Assembly (NCBI GenBank): GCA_013400155.1
Contig: VXBM01000341.1
Location: forward strand, 311,241-375,240
DNA length: 64,000 nt
Direction of reading: 5' to 3'
Origin: Helopsaltes ochotensis
Taxonomy: Eukaryota; Chordata; Aves; Passeriformes; Locustellidae
Part shown: one piece after another, positions 29,101-39,969 of the stretch
How positions within the stretch are numbered: position 1 is the stretch's first letter
Layout: every line of letters begins with the position of its first letter
The notes under the pieces: generated by a model
The model's database searches: none
Seen by the model: only the letters and a program-made list of their open reading frames with translations
What the model was told of the DNA's origin: nothing
Translations under genes and position numbers: made by a program

Positions 29101-30648
29101 GTTACAAGACAGTATCCCAAATTAATTTATCTGTCATTTACAATACTCACCTGTTTATATGTCAGCCACTGATAAGGTTGCTTGGGTTTCCTGTAGCCGA
29201 GACAGTCACCATTTCCTAATCAGAGTTCAGAAAAGCAATTTCAAAGCTCAGTACTGAAGTTGCATGACACTACAATAGAAACACTTGAAGTGGGACATGT
29301 TTTCTGTTAGACATGCAGGTAACTGCACAGAAATCAGGTCAGTGTCCATAGTTAAACACTGCCCAAACCAAGATTGTAAGACCCTTAGCTTTATCCTTGC
29401 AAGCAATAATTCTAATATCTGGTGATATTTTTTTCCATTGGACAACCCATGTGAGGTTGAAATAGGTTGAAACCATCATATATTTCCATGCATAGGACTT
29501 GTGAAGTGACATACAAATTTGTATCTGTTGTAAACAGGCAGTAATTTCACAAGAAAACTCACATCATAAGACAAAGGAGAGGTGTTTCCCCCCCAGTTCC
29601 TCTGATGCTTCGTATCTGCTGACCTCTACCATCTTCAGTTTCTGATGTTTGTTCCTGCCCAGTCTGCCAAATAAGATTAATGCTAAACTGGGACAGGGAC
29701 AAATATGGTCACTTGTCTCTCCCCCCCACAGAAGGCTAGAAGAACTTTTGCTAACCTGCATTATTACCACAGCCAAGACACAAGGAAAAGGATCTTGGAA
29801 AAAATTTCTCTACTTGTGATAGACAATTACTAACTACCAAATGCAAAGCTTACCAGAAATATTCACTCCTCTCTGGAAAGCTTCGTATAGGGTTTTAGCA
29901 TCTTCAAAGTAATAAGAAAGCAGGTTATTATCTGTCAAGAGTGCACCTCTTCTGGCTCCTCCCTAGGAACAGAGCATGGTTATGAAACAGCACAGAACAG
30001 ATGAAATCTCATTTGTTCCTCAGCCATTCTCTCATCAATCCCATTTAAAGCATTTCAATAGCTTTGCATTGTTAGGAAAGTCTTTTTTCCTTCCTGATTT
30101 TGATCTACTCAATCACATGCAGAGGAATTTTCTAGATGGCCCACATTAAGATTCAGTTACAGGGTGTTGAGAAGCCTTGTCTGAGTGCTACCACCTGCCT
30201 TATTACATGAAGTCTAGCACCAGTTTCAAAGCTGATGCAGTGCATTGAAAATACAGGAAAAAGTCAATGACAGCCAAAGCTATCTGGTAAAAATCCCACC
30301 TAACCCTAGTTGGAAGGAGCTGCTGTTTCTCATGTTAGCATCTTAAGGCTTCCCTTCCCCCCACCGTGCTCTTGAGTTGTACACCTGGGAGAGAGATCTG
30401 TGCACATCAGATAGAAGAGTTTGCACTGACACCCAAGGTCAGAGTGGATTAGATCTAAAACAGACCATGCCCACAAGCAGAGAAAGCATTACCTCAATTC
30501 CTACTGACTGCTTGTTCAAGTCAACAGGAGGTAAAATGGGTTTTGGCCTGCTTATCACCCACAGGAAGATGACAGCTCCAAATGCAATGAGACTGATCAA
30601 TGCTGGTGTTGGGAGTGGTGAGAACAATACTTGAAGTATCCAGATCAT
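19986..30648 (-). CDS. ACSL5: ACSL5, long-chain acyl-CoA synthetase 5 (complete)
   Basis: Twenty minus-strand exons with GT-AG borders join in frame to exactly 683 residues, the length of the main human isoform: 30493-30648, 29854-29962, 29151-29215, 28970-29071, 28559-28658, 27271-27449, 26625-26657, 26385-26436, 25754-25827, 25239-25316, 24892-25026, 24285-24419, 24115-24210, 23513-23585, 22704-22792, 22506-22622, 21927-22070, 20937-21038, 20500-20571, 19986-20126. The enzyme converts long-chain fatty acid, ATP and CoA to acyl-CoA, AMP and PPi, at ER and outer mitochondrial membranes (family knowledge). Visible parts: N-terminal membrane anchor at residues about 9-33, P-loop-like TSGTTGNPKG at 261-270, YGQTE at 443-447, DGWLHTGDIG at 518-527, DRKKNIFKLAQGEY from 539, and GLLTPTLKAKR near 653-663 with the likely C-domain catalytic Lys at 660. 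No stop or frameshift. The start is the family-matching ATG, 30 bases after a splice acceptor, so a noncoding 5' exon must exist upstream. ACSL1 and ACSL6 are excluded by the N-terminus (SPLPTPAL, LNKQSVGIE) and by synteny. Confidence 0.97.
20500..20571 (-). CDS. ACSL5: ACSL5 coding exon 19, residues 614-637
   Basis: AVKRAILDDMIRLGREAGLK then SFEQ. Acceptor CTTCTAG, donor GTGAGT, 24 codons. Confidence 0.95.
20937..21038 (-). CDS. ACSL5: ACSL5 coding exon 18, residues 580-613
   Basis: SFLIGIVVPDAEMLPEFAAK then LGVKGSFEELCKNP. Acceptor TTTTCAG, donor GTGAGT. Confidence 0.96.
21312..21688 (+). repeat. Degenerate CR1 LINE 3' fragment in an ACSL5 intron
   Basis: Shows the CR1 tail order: GGTTCAGCCTGAAGAAAAGG, later GGTTGCCCAGAGAGGTGG, then GTCCCTGCTTG and ATTCTGTGAATCT. 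It is in the plus orientation, antisense to ACSL5, between coding exons 18 and 17. Strongly diverged, with an AT-rich insertion in the middle. Edges are approximate. Confidence 0.8.
21927..22070 (-). CDS. ACSL5: ACSL5 coding exon 17, residues 532-579, hinge region
   Basis: NGTLKIIDRKKNIFKLAQGE then YIAPEKIEN and VFVHGESLR. The DRKK-IFKLAQGEY block is the hinge to the mobile C-domain. Acceptor CTTCTAG, donor GTAAGT. Confidence 0.97.
22506..22622 (-). CDS. ACSL5: ACSL5 coding exon 16, residues 493-531, FACS signature
   Basis: VCIKGPNVFKGYLKDPEKTA then DGWLHTGDIGKWLP. The TGD aspartate (residue 525) is the conserved ATP-ribose contact in this enzyme class. Donor GTGAGT. Confidence 0.97.
22704..22792 (-). 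CDS. ACSL5: ACSL5 coding exon 15, residues 463-492
   Basis: GHVGAPLACNIIKLDDVEEM then SYFSSNNEGE. Acceptor TCTTAG, donor GTAGGT, phase 0. Confidence 0.95.
23513..23585 (-). CDS. ACSL5: ACSL5 coding exon 14, residues 439-462, YGQTE motif
   Basis: IFEAYGQTECSAGSTFSMPG then DWTT plus one base. YGQTE is the adenylate-forming family A5 motif. Acceptor CGCACAG, donor GTATGG. Upstream frame extensions to 23,666 are intronic. Confidence 0.96.
24115..24210 (-). CDS. ACSL5: ACSL5 coding exon 13, residues 407-438
   Basis: ETMGGRVRIMVTGAAPISPS then VLTFLRAALGCQ. VTGAAP is the conserved acyl/AMP-pocket strand of the family. Acceptor CTTGTAG, donor GTAAGC. Confidence 0.96.
24285..24419 (-). CDS. ACSL5: ACSL5 coding exon 12, residues 362-406
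   Basis: IQSGANTPVKRCLLKFAVFM through IFRNDSIWDKLVFKKVQ. Acceptor CCTTGCAG, donor GTAAGT. Confidence 0.95.
24892..25026 (-). CDS. ACSL5: ACSL5 coding exon 11, residues 317-361
   Basis: AVVYSCGAKVGFFQGDIKLL through DDMKTLKPTLFPVVPRLLN to RVYDK. Acceptor TTTTTAG, donor GTAATG. Confidence 0.96.
25239..25316 (-). CDS. ACSL5: ACSL5 coding exon 10, residues 291-316
   Basis: NTIECTSSDVAISYLPLAHM then FERVVQ, the conserved SYLPLAHMFER block. Acceptor CCTCTAG, donor GTATGT. Confidence 0.96.
25754..25827 (-). CDS. ACSL5: ACSL5 coding exon 9, residues 266-290
   Basis: GNPKGAMLTHQNVVSNAAA and FLRCTE, the second half of the AMP-binding signature. Acceptor TCCAAAG, donor GTAAAC. Confidence 0.95.
26385..26436 (-). 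CDS. ACSL5: ACSL5 coding exon 8, start of the AMP-binding signature, residues 249-265
   Basis: PPKPEDLSVVCFTSGTT plus one base of Gly. The ATP/AMP-binding signature FTSGTTGNPKG is split across this intron. Acceptor CCTCCAG, donor GTAAGT. Confidence 0.96.
26514..26518. other. Five-base N gap in an ACSL5 intron
   Basis: NNNNN between ACSL5 coding exons 7 and 8. It does not touch either exon. Confidence 0.98.
26625..26657 (-). CDS. ACSL5: ACSL5 coding exon 7, 33-base exon, residues 238-248
   Basis: ELGRNNIREPV, matching the mammalian NLGKEHFRKPV position. Acceptor AAAACAG, donor GTAAGT. Its length is a multiple of three, so skipping it would keep the frame. Confidence 0.92.
27271..27449 (-). 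CDS. ACSL5: ACSL5 coding exon 6, residues 178-237
   Basis: ADINVVICDTPAKAEVLL through LKIIVLMDLFDKELKDRG to EILSLQEVE. Acceptor TTCTGTAG, donor GTAGGT, phase 0. It is the longest coding exon (179 bases). Confidence 0.95.
28559..28658 (-). CDS. ACSL5: ACSL5 coding exon 5, residues 145-177
   Basis: WIISEYACYTYSMVAVPLYD then TLGPEAIVYIVNK, nearly identical to the family block. Acceptor TTTTCAG, donor GTAAAT, phase 1. Confidence 0.96.
28970..29071 (-). CDS. ACSL5: ACSL5 coding exon 4, residues 111-144
   Basis: VSDRTKYLGSGLLQKG through SSNQFIGIFAQNRPE, part of the N-domain conserved block FVGIFAQNRPEW. Acceptor CTTGCAG, donor GTAAGC, phase 0. Confidence 0.95.
29151..29215 (-). CDS. ACSL5: ACSL5 coding exon 3, residues 89-110
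   Basis: Completes a Gly codon, then NGDCLGYRKPKQPYQWLTYK and Q. Acceptor GATTAG, donor GTGAGT. Confidence 0.95.
29854..29962 (-). CDS. ACSL5: ACSL5 coding exon 2, residues 53-88
   Basis: Starts GGARRGALLTDNNLLSYYFE, then DAKTLYEAFQRGVNIS. This is the most diverged stretch from mammals, but DAKT-YE-FQRG is conserved. Donor GTAAGC, phase 1. Confidence 0.93.
30493..30648 (-). CDS. ACSL5: ACSL5 coding exon 1, residues 1-52, membrane anchor
   Basis: Starts MIWILQVLFSPLPTPALI and contains one long hydrophobic segment (ALISLIAFGAVIFLWVI), the N-terminal signal anchor, followed by LNKQSVGIE. Donor GTAATG, phase 0. Confidence 0.95.
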
Positions 30649-30678
30649 TGTGCTGGATCAGTGGAGCCAGAGTTGAAC
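30649..30678 (-). other. ACSL5: ACSL5 5' UTR part of the start-codon exon
   Basis: A strong acceptor CTGTTTGTTTCAG (complement of 30679-30691) precedes this 30-base leader. The first exon is therefore further right and was not firmly located. Confidence 0.75.
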
Positions 30679-33574
30679 CTGAAACAAACAGGAGGTTTAG
30701 TAGATTTGAGGTAGAAGCTTTAATTACCTATGAGCCATGGTTACTTAAGTAGCTTGTTAAACAATTCTGCAAATCATTTCAGCAGTTTGCCCCTGGAGAG
30801 TCCTGGTACAATAGTGAAGCACACTTATGCAATGTTTTAAGCCTCTTAAGAGATCTCAAGTCACCTGTCCCCATAAATCTTAATCTATACTGCATCCACC
30901 TCCACAAAAAGCTGAAGCCTGATGAAGTCAGACAAGGAACAGATTCTTTCCATCCTTAAGTAAAAAAAAAAATCTGCCTGGAGAAAACCAATATATAATT
31001 TCCCAAATCCATCTCCCTAAGTATAACCAAAAAATGCCTATAGTTCAGTGATGTGAATTTTAGAAGTAAGAATATTCCTCAGTATTGTAAGTGTTCAATG
31101 GGAAATGGTTTTGCTGAAATAGGAAGGTTTTGCTGAATAAGTTACATGTTTGATACACCTACATGTATGTCTGTAGGATAAACACTATATTCATTGTCAG
31201 CTGCGTTTACTGGTCATACTAGAAAAATATTTCAGAGTGACAGTGTGGCCAGCCAAAAAAAACCAGCACAAATCATAACTGTGAAAGTTGTTTTCCACTA
31301 GGAAGTGGTGACCCCCAAGTCAATGTGTGCAATGGAAGTCTAGCTGGGAAACACAGAAACAATTCTGCTGCTTGCATTCCCCAGGGTATCTTCTGTCAAG
31401 GGCAGGGAAGCAAAATCTTAGAATGCAGACTTTCTTATAAGACACTGAGACCTGAGCTTTCTTCCTTAGAAACAAGTACTTTTATCTCCAAAATGTTCTG
31501 ATGTGTTTTAAGATTAAATTTCTAAGAGAAAGGACTGCTTTTTGTCTGAATCAACTCAGATCTCATCAACTTGTATTTGCTAATGTCTAAATATCTATGC
31601 AGGACACACCTACTCACACTTTGCAAGATGAATAACAACACTCTTTCAAAGTCCTTCATACAGAATGAAAGGAACCCCATCAGTAGATAATATGTTGTCT
31701 ATCAACTAAACCCCTGTATGAGAAGGATACCAGGAGTCCTGATGCAATGAGTTCCAGTCACCCTTTAACTATAATTCCAATGAAGTTGCAGGTATTTTAC
31801 AAACTGTTAGTAAGTCCAGCCAGGACCTGAAGTCAGAATTTGGGTCTCAGCCCAGACTGATCAGTTAGATTACCCAAATCTGTTTTACAGTTTTGTTCTT
31901 TCCAGTGGCAGTGTTAATCAGCAATGCTGGTGTGTTCCCTAGTGATAAAAGGCATGCTTTGCCTGCTCAGCATCTGGATAAGAAATGGTACCTCAGAGGC
32001 TTTTCAGCAAGTCCAAGCTGCCAGATGCATATCACCTACATATCTGAGAAATACCAACTCCCTAGCCCTCTTTTCTACACTAAACCTTAGTTGCCACGTG
32101 CCCTTCAAACTCCCGACCTTGGGTTCATGTACTGAGAGTCCAAAAAGATTGTGCTACAGCCAGAAAGGCAGCAAATGCCCTTGGGACTCTCTACTGATGG
32201 GCAATTCCAGTCAGTGGGCATATTAAACCTAGGGGAGCACAAACCTGTTTGTAGCACAGCATATCACCCATCTCCCCACTCTTCCTTTGGGCCTTTATCA
32301 AATAAGTCAATAAGGATTAAAAAAAAATAAAAAGCAGAATCTAAATCCAGGTCTACTGATCAAGTTTACACTCAGGGCAAAGCTACTTAGCAGTTTAGGT
32401 TTAGCACTGCTCAGTTTGGAAGACTGAAGTTTATTAATGAAATAAATTTGGTAATCAGCTGCTCTTGACACTATATATATCTGGCTCATTAATGGAGCAG
32501 TTAGCAAGCAGCTTTCTGCAGTGATTAAACTGCATCTGGTTTGTGGTTTATACTTCCTTTTTCATTAACATGAGCCAGATGCTTTTTTATAGCATGAGCA
32601 CTGAGGCAGCTAGGTAGTGGCATCTCCATTCTCCATCATGAAAGGTTCAATATACAAACTTTATTCCTTTAGCTCAGAGCCCACTACTAAATCCAAGTGA
32701 CAGAGCAAATCACATTTGCACCATTTGTACGTTGGAAGCTTTCTAGACTGACACATCTATTTTCACATCTTTTTAGAGCAATGCCAGAATACTCATGTTA
32801 GAACCCTCCTTAATATTGATTATTAGCAATAAATTTGGGCACTTTTCCAGTCTTTTCCCATGCCCAGGTGCCCAAATGGAGTTTTCACTCGGTTTTCACT
32901 CAGTGCATTTCACATGACTCTTCTCTGGTCATGAAATTTTTCCAGCAGTGAGAGACTAGAGCTATATTCAGCTAATCAGAGAGACCACAGGCCTGTACAG
33001 CTGCACCTGTTTTATTGGCTGAAGTGTGCTCTCATCTGCTTATTTTAGTAGTACTTTTAAGATGATTTCTCAGAAACCATGAATGACTGGTTGTTTTGAG
33101 AGTATCATGCAAGAGGTAAGAAACACAACTTTCTTATTTATGGCACCAAGTCTTCTTCTTTAGCTCATTTATATGGCTTACCATTAACACTGTCTGACTA
33201 GGTCAAACAGATCAGAGCAGTTGTCACAAACAGCTACTGTCTCTTACATGGACTTATGTGAAAGAAAACTTACTGAAGACACTTGTCTGACCTTTTTATG
33301 ATAAGGATCAGAGAACTCAGTAACCCCAAATGTTCCATGAAGCAGTAGACAGGTCACTGAAATATTTTCCATCAGGCTATTTTCCTGTTCTCACTGACTC
33401 ACATGCAAAGTAGTTTGTACTAAGTCATCTAGGAGAACATCAAGCCCTGAAGGATATTATTTTTTTGCTTGGAGCAAAGAACTCAAAGTCCAGAGAGAAC
33501 ACCTAATCAAGAAATGGTCATTAAATGCAGCAAAACTTTTGCCTTCAGGTTCTGAATTGATTCCACAAGTCTCT

Positions 33575-33666
33575 AGGAAGGAAGGAAGGAAGGAAGGAAG
33601 GAAGGAAGGAAGGAAGGAAGGAAGGAAGGAAGGAAGGAAGGAAGGAAGGAAGGAAGGAAGGAAGGA
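33575..33666 (+). repeat. (GGAA)n microsatellite, about 23 units
   Basis: An uninterrupted AGGA/GGAA array of about 92 bases, 2.9 kb upstream of the ACSL5 start codon. Confidence 0.98.
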
Positions 33667-36600
33667 TCAGGCAGTAATGTAATCCCATTGTAGCCCACCC
33701 CGCAACCCTAATAGCTGGTCAAGGATGATTTTCACTTATATTTGAACGAATTTTTAATTGAAAGAAAGATCTGTTCACAAGTTTCTCTAAAGTTTGGGAA
33801 GTATTATACGCTCATTAGCTTCTAGGGTTTGGTGGGTGTTTTTAGTAGCTGTCTTCATTAGCCCACTTACAGCCCTGACTGAGACTACATATGCAGGACT
33901 TTGCATATTCACCCTTTAAAGATAGAGAGGTTCATGTTATGTAAAAAAAAAAGCACAGATGCACAAACCCACAGATGTAGGTAATACAAAACAAAATGCT
34001 TTTCATATCTGAAAAACTGTTTTCAACTTCCTTACTTTATTATTAGAATACTGACAGTGTTGTCCTTTACTTTCCAACACTGTTTCCATAAATGGGCTTT
34101 AGTCTCTTCTATCAAAGCACATAGGGTGTGTTATTCAAGATGTGGCAAGAGATTATCAGCAAATTTGTCTCAATTCCCAGAATTAGGACAGTTGTTTCCT
34201 ATGCCTGGAGCTTTTAGTGTAACTATTTGTCAATCCAAGTAGCTGCTAATTTATCACCTCTGGTGTCATCCAAATGCCACTTAATCCTTCTGCCCTCAAA
34301 GCAGAAAAGCCAGAGAGAAGACAGGAATCTGTACTCAGCAGACCTTCCTGTCCATGGCAGGAGAACAGCTGCAGCCTAGATCTGTGCTATGGAACAGCTA
34401 CAGCCAGAGTTTAACCCATAAATCCAAGTGCCCCCTGCATACATAATACCTGATCCGCATCAACTTAGTGAAAATTCAGAACAAGAAAAAAACAGAGCAT
34501 TTTGGACAGACACCAGCTTCCACTTCAGGGTAAGTCTGAGCACCAGTTGCCTTTTTAAACATCAGAAGGGTCAGAGGTGGAGTGTCTGAAACCCCTGAGT
34601 TCTGAAGGCTCAGCTCCCAGGGATACAAACTGCACAGGGTGTCTCAAACCACCTGTTTGTGCAATGAGATGCTGGACAGTTGAAAGTGTACTTAGATTGT
34701 CTGCCCTGATCAATGGTCAGGGATAAGGTGCACTAAGATCCAGAGTCAAAGGCTTAGTTTTTATCAGAAGAGATTACAATGATACCATTTACAGCCTTGA
34801 GTTCAGGAGTACACATTCTGATTTCTACTGTACCTCCCCTTTTACAGCTCTTCTTTCATCACCTAGAAGGAATTAAAATTATTCTCTATCCTTTCCACGT
34901 GAGGAGATTCTCTCCACTGGAAAGTGGCTGATCTTTGTGTCATCTCCATAGCAAGAGTTCATTCTGGACACCAAAGCAACCTCTGATACTTGCACGATTT
35001 TGGAAGCAGCAATCTGCGCTGCCTGGGAGAATATCTTCTGGAGTGATGTACTTTGTATCAAGTTTGCCTAAGCTTTTGACATGATCATGACATCTTTCTT
35101 CTCAGCATTAGTAAGGTAACACCGACTCTTTACAAGCAGGAAAAGTGGAGTACAGCCACCTACACTAATTAGTTACTTCACCACCAGTAGCTCGCTCTTT
35201 CCATTTGCTTACCCAGTGCAGCTCTTGCCTGGTGTCATCCTGCAGATCTCAGCTACTTTGCCAGTTCTTACTCCTTGGAAACTTCGTATTACATATTCCT
35301 CCTTGATGCAGCTGAAGTCTTGTTTAGGAACAGGAGTTCCTAACAGGGTTTAGGAACATCTAACTTTGAGCATCCAGAGAGAAATTAAAGCACAAAAGCT
35401 CAGCAGTGACTTCTGAGCAGAGCCGTGCAAAAAAACAAAGCAAAATGCTCAGTAACTGCATTAAACCCAGGATATGCTTCAGTGAGGCTTTGCTTTTAGA
35501 GTACCTCTTCAGAGAGTCAGAGCCAAACAGTTCAAGCACCCTTTGATCTTAGCTGAGAAACACTCTAGAGGATGGGAAAGGACGAGGCCTCAGTAACTTA
35601 CTTTCAGGAAGTAGAGGGCTGTGGTTTCTGAGCCTTGCTGATGAAAACTATTGAATTCAAGCTTTCGGTATATTTAAATAGAAAGGCCATTTTTAAAATA
35701 GGGAATTTTACTGTGTTGGATATTACTGTCTCTCCATCAGGAGGGCAACAACATCATGACACTACTTAGTACTAAAAGTTATTTTCTCAGATAAATTGAA
35801 TAGCCAAGATTTCATATAGTCTTTCTATCAGATTTTCTCTTTGAAACTACCTACTCAGAAACATGCTCAACTGGCTCTTTGAAGTTTTAAAGAATTTAAA
35901 ATATCATCAGTATAGCAGGTTCTGTTACTGTTTATCCTATTGGATAATGCAGGTTCACTTCTTGCAAAACATTCATGCATCAATACTATATTAATAGGAA
36001 GTTTTCTCTAGTGATAGGGCATGGTATTAAGAGCAAGGACTAAGGCTTGATTTGAAAATTCACATAGAACTCCTAAGAAAAGTAGAACATTATCACTACG
36101 CGCCTTAGCCACACAGAGAAAAGGTAGCACTTAAGGTTTCTAGATATTAGTGTCCATTATTTCGTATTATCACAGCACTTCTATTATGAAGAACAAAGGA
36201 CAAGCACATATCTGAACTTAACTCAGCCCAAGGTCCACATTTAACTGATAGCACACTACCAGAGATTTCCTAGGAGGCTCCTGAAAAACTCATTATCTTG
36301 AACCCTGCATCTAATCACTGCACTTGCACCTTGGATTTAGTAAAGCCCATGTGAGTAACAACAAGCAAACTCATGACCAATAAAATAAATACAGGAGAAC
36401 TTCATTACTTACACAGAAAATATGACAAAGCATGTATAGAGATGAGAACTAGTGAGTCAAGGCACCTACCATTTTGAATTTAGGGTAGGAAATCAACCTC
36501 TTCTCCTTAAGTAAAAGGGAGCCTTAGTAGCACAGTACAAAACCAACACTCCAGCTCCAACTTAGGTAACTGCATGTTGAAAACTACAGCCAGTTTCCTG

Positions 36601-36691
36601 TCCCCAGTTTAAATAAATCAGCAAGCAGAAAAGCACGTTGGGAGGGGAGCTTTAAAGGGGAGGAACTTGCATGGGGGAACTGGAGTGATTA

Positions 36692-36722
36692 AAAACAAAA
36701 ACAAAAATAAAAATAAAAACCC
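36692..36722 (+). repeat. Short (AAAAAC/AAAAAT)n stretch
   Basis: AAAAACAAAAACAAAAATAA-type simple repeat. Noted only as a landmark. Confidence 0.85.
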
Positions 36723-39700
36723 CACAACCCACCCACACAAGAGGAAGTCATTGAGCCTTTTTGTTTCTTAATGAAAACAGCCTGAAGTAGATTTAAATGA
36801 ATTGTAAACCAAACCATTTTGAAATTCTGTTTATAGTTTATTGTTTCTCATCTGCTATTATCTTCTCTATGTATAAAGCTGTGTTCTCAACAATAGCAAT
36901 TTTCTCTCTCTAGCTGCATATATGTTAAGGTGAGCAGAGCTCTGTAACCTGTAGTACCAACAAAATGTTTTGACTACAGCATTTCTCATAAACTGCTGCA
37001 ATGGTGGGGCTGGATTTCTGATAGTTTTGTTTTATTTGGTTTTAGTGTTTGGTTTCTTGTTGCTGTTGTTGGGTTTTTTCCTATTTTTTTCCGAAAGCTA
37101 CCTAATTCTTTCTGTTATGTTACAGACATACCATAGGTGCAATTTTTTGTACAAGGTAACAGTGAATAATGTTTCAAGCTTCAGATTTGTTTCCTACTAT
37201 GACACAGATTTTTTTTTTTAATGATTTCACAGTTTTATTTCTTTGTTTAAAGGTTTATAGCTGTTGCAGTTTCCCTTCTTCTCTTCAGTCCTTGTCTAAT
37301 ATAACTGGAATTTTGCAGTATGTTTGGAGGGATGGGAAGACGGATGGGAAAACATAGGGTGACTTCACCTGTCTCTCTTCTTTAGTGTCTTAACCTCAGA
37401 TTTTAGAATTGTTTTCTCCACTTAGGAGTTTCCCCATCTGACAGTTTTCCTATGCTTCAAGATTTCAGAATAATCTGCTGAGCTGGACAAACCATAATGC
37501 TGAAATGGAATTAACATAAAGCATGTACTTGCATCCAAAATACAACCTGTACTGGACCTTGGCTTGCTAAAACACGTAGTCCCTACTAATTGTAATTATG
37601 TTTTTATTGCTGCTGTAAACTTTATACTATTCAGGTAAAGCTAATTTACATGGCATCTTTTAGGGAAACCGAGGGTTGATTCACTGATTTTCCTGTAAGC
37701 TATGCATGAAAAAGAAATAGCTTTTTCTTCATGAAACTCCTCTGCCTTTGGCTTTGCCTTCCCAGCCCGGTTCCTGTGGCATTTCAGAGCAGCCATGAGC
37801 TTCAGCTATAATAGTGCCTGTCAGGGGGCATTTGTGCTTATAGAAAGGAGACAAGGCCAGGCTCCCAGCCCAGCCAGTTCCATTATCAGCTGCTCTGTGC
37901 ATCTCTCTTAGCATTCTCCCCCTTCAGATATCTGGCCTCGGGCAGTTATTTTTCCAGGAGCAAGAGAAAAAGCAGTGAGTTTGCCCTGTCTTTGGGTAGC
38001 GGTGCCATGTGTCTCAGGTGCATTGGCTTGGCTGCAGGGTGGGAGGATGTGCCCACAGCATGGTCCTACCCGGCCTGCCAGGAGCCCAGAATGTGATGCA
38101 GAACTCCGTGAGCTGCTAAGGCTATGCTCTGTTGCCTGGGCTCAGGGGGTGTCACAGCTCCAACAAAAATGGGATTAAAGGATGCACATAGGAAAGCTTC
38201 TCCTTAATGATCATTTCTGTTCGATGCTCATAAATTAGAATACAGCTGACACTCTTCCCCTGATACACATAACAAGTGGCATGCAAATGTTGAGGCTTTT
38301 AATTTTTCATAACTGATCTGAATAAACTTCAGATTTTGGAAAGGCACAGATCCTTTTCTGCTAGTAATTTTCTGTCAAAATCAAAGCAGAGTTATGAATC
38401 TCAGCCTTTGCTTCTCTTTGTGCATGTATATAAAATTTACACCTGCATCCCTCATACCCATTAGTGACTTAAGATGAGCAGTAGGTAGCTTATGTATATG
38501 GGGAGTTCAGGTTGTTTCCTTTCTGTTGTCACTGTCAAAAAAGTTCTGCATAGAGGATGAATCAGGTGAGGTTGTGTAACAAACCTTAAGGTCATGGCAC
38601 AACATACGCTTTTGTTATCCAAAGATACCAAAAGAACCTTTCTACATATAGCAAATAGCAGAGAATTTAAATAAATAAAGGGGAAGCATTGGGTCCATGT
38701 ACCCTTTTCTCTGATGTCCCTTCAAAACTTGGATTTAAACTTTGTGAGTCTGTGGGAGGTGTGAACTCACTTTATTTGAATGATTTTTGAATTCCAGTAT
38801 GTTTTCTTAATGCTATAAACATAATTATTTATTGCTCTGTTCTGCTTTTCAGGGGCTGTGTGCAGCTTTGTAAAGCAAAATAACATAAATGGACAGCACT
38901 GGAACACAAATGATCTTCTCAGAGCATAAGTGGGTTCCTCAGGAAAGGAGGTATGGATCGGAGATGGGCTTAGGACTTGGAAGAGCAGCATGCTCTTTCC
39001 AGTTCTCTTGCTTGCAGCTTGATTTCAGGTTGATCTTTGACTCCACCATCCTCTCTATACACAAGCAAGAGCTTGGAGAAAGCTCCAGCTCTATAGCTAG
39101 AACAAGCAGTTGTACCAAGGCAATGGCAACAGTCTGGTGTGCCATACCCTATGATATGGGCTTTTAAACCATTACAAAAGGCATTATAGCCAGCTTCTAT
39201 GTTCTTAGTTAGGGATTAAGCTGGATTCTATTGTATTAAATGCTGCCAATAAGCTTGTGCAGATAAATGATCGAGCATATTGCAGCCTTTTACTGCTTGT
39301 GATGCTGTGGAAACAAATATCCTTATATTTTTGGAACCTGGTTTAAACATTAGTCTGAATGGGTGCCTGGCACTGCTACTTTTTGCGCAGTATCTTTAAA
39401 CAGGCATAACTAACAAACTGATAAGAAAATGGCTTCAGCCTGGACTGTAGACAGGTTTCTACTTCCAGCCAGTCTATAGCAACAGGGAGGTGGCTGCTCG
39501 TGTTCAAGCTTTGATTTCCCTGTATGCCACCCCTGAGCCCAGACTTACTTCTTTAATAACATGCAGCCAGTTATGCAGCTGTTGCCTTCAACAGCGCACA
39601 GGGTGATAAGAAGGGTGCACTGGATCCAGGTATTGCAGCAAATTGGGGTTATTATCCCACTTGCAGTACTTCTCTGCAGGAGCAGGAAGCCCAGTACTTG

Positions 39701-39923
39701 GGAAACACGGGCTCTGGCTAGGAGGGATTTGCTTACCTTCCTTCAGTGCTGGAGGAGGGTGGAGGGGCTGGTACAACTTGCTTCCTTTGCTGCTTTACAA
39801 CTCCCAAGGGGTGTTCTAGGGTTGGTTCTTCCCCAGCTCCAGTGGTGCTTCCCCAGTTCCCGTGGCAGGACTAAGCCCCGAATCATCGAGTGTGGCTTTA
39901 ATAAACAACACTGCACCCAGGTA

Positions 39924-39969
39924 ACCTTTGAACCTGCCTTGCAAGAGGTTCAAAGGTAAAAAAAAAAAA
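39924..39969 (+). repeat. 12-bp perfect inverted repeat followed by poly-A
   Basis: ACCTTTGAACCT at 39924-39935 and its exact complement AGGTTCAAAGGT at 39946-39957, separated by a 10-base loop. An A run follows from 39958 to about 39969, and AATAAA sits 25 bases before the hairpin at about 39899-39904. Confidence 0.85.

Noticed and set aside
39561..39959. 132-codon plus frame ending near AATAAA and a poly-A run
   Set aside because: No homology recognised. A retrocopy is possible but cannot be supported without a search, so only the hairpin/poly-A is reported.
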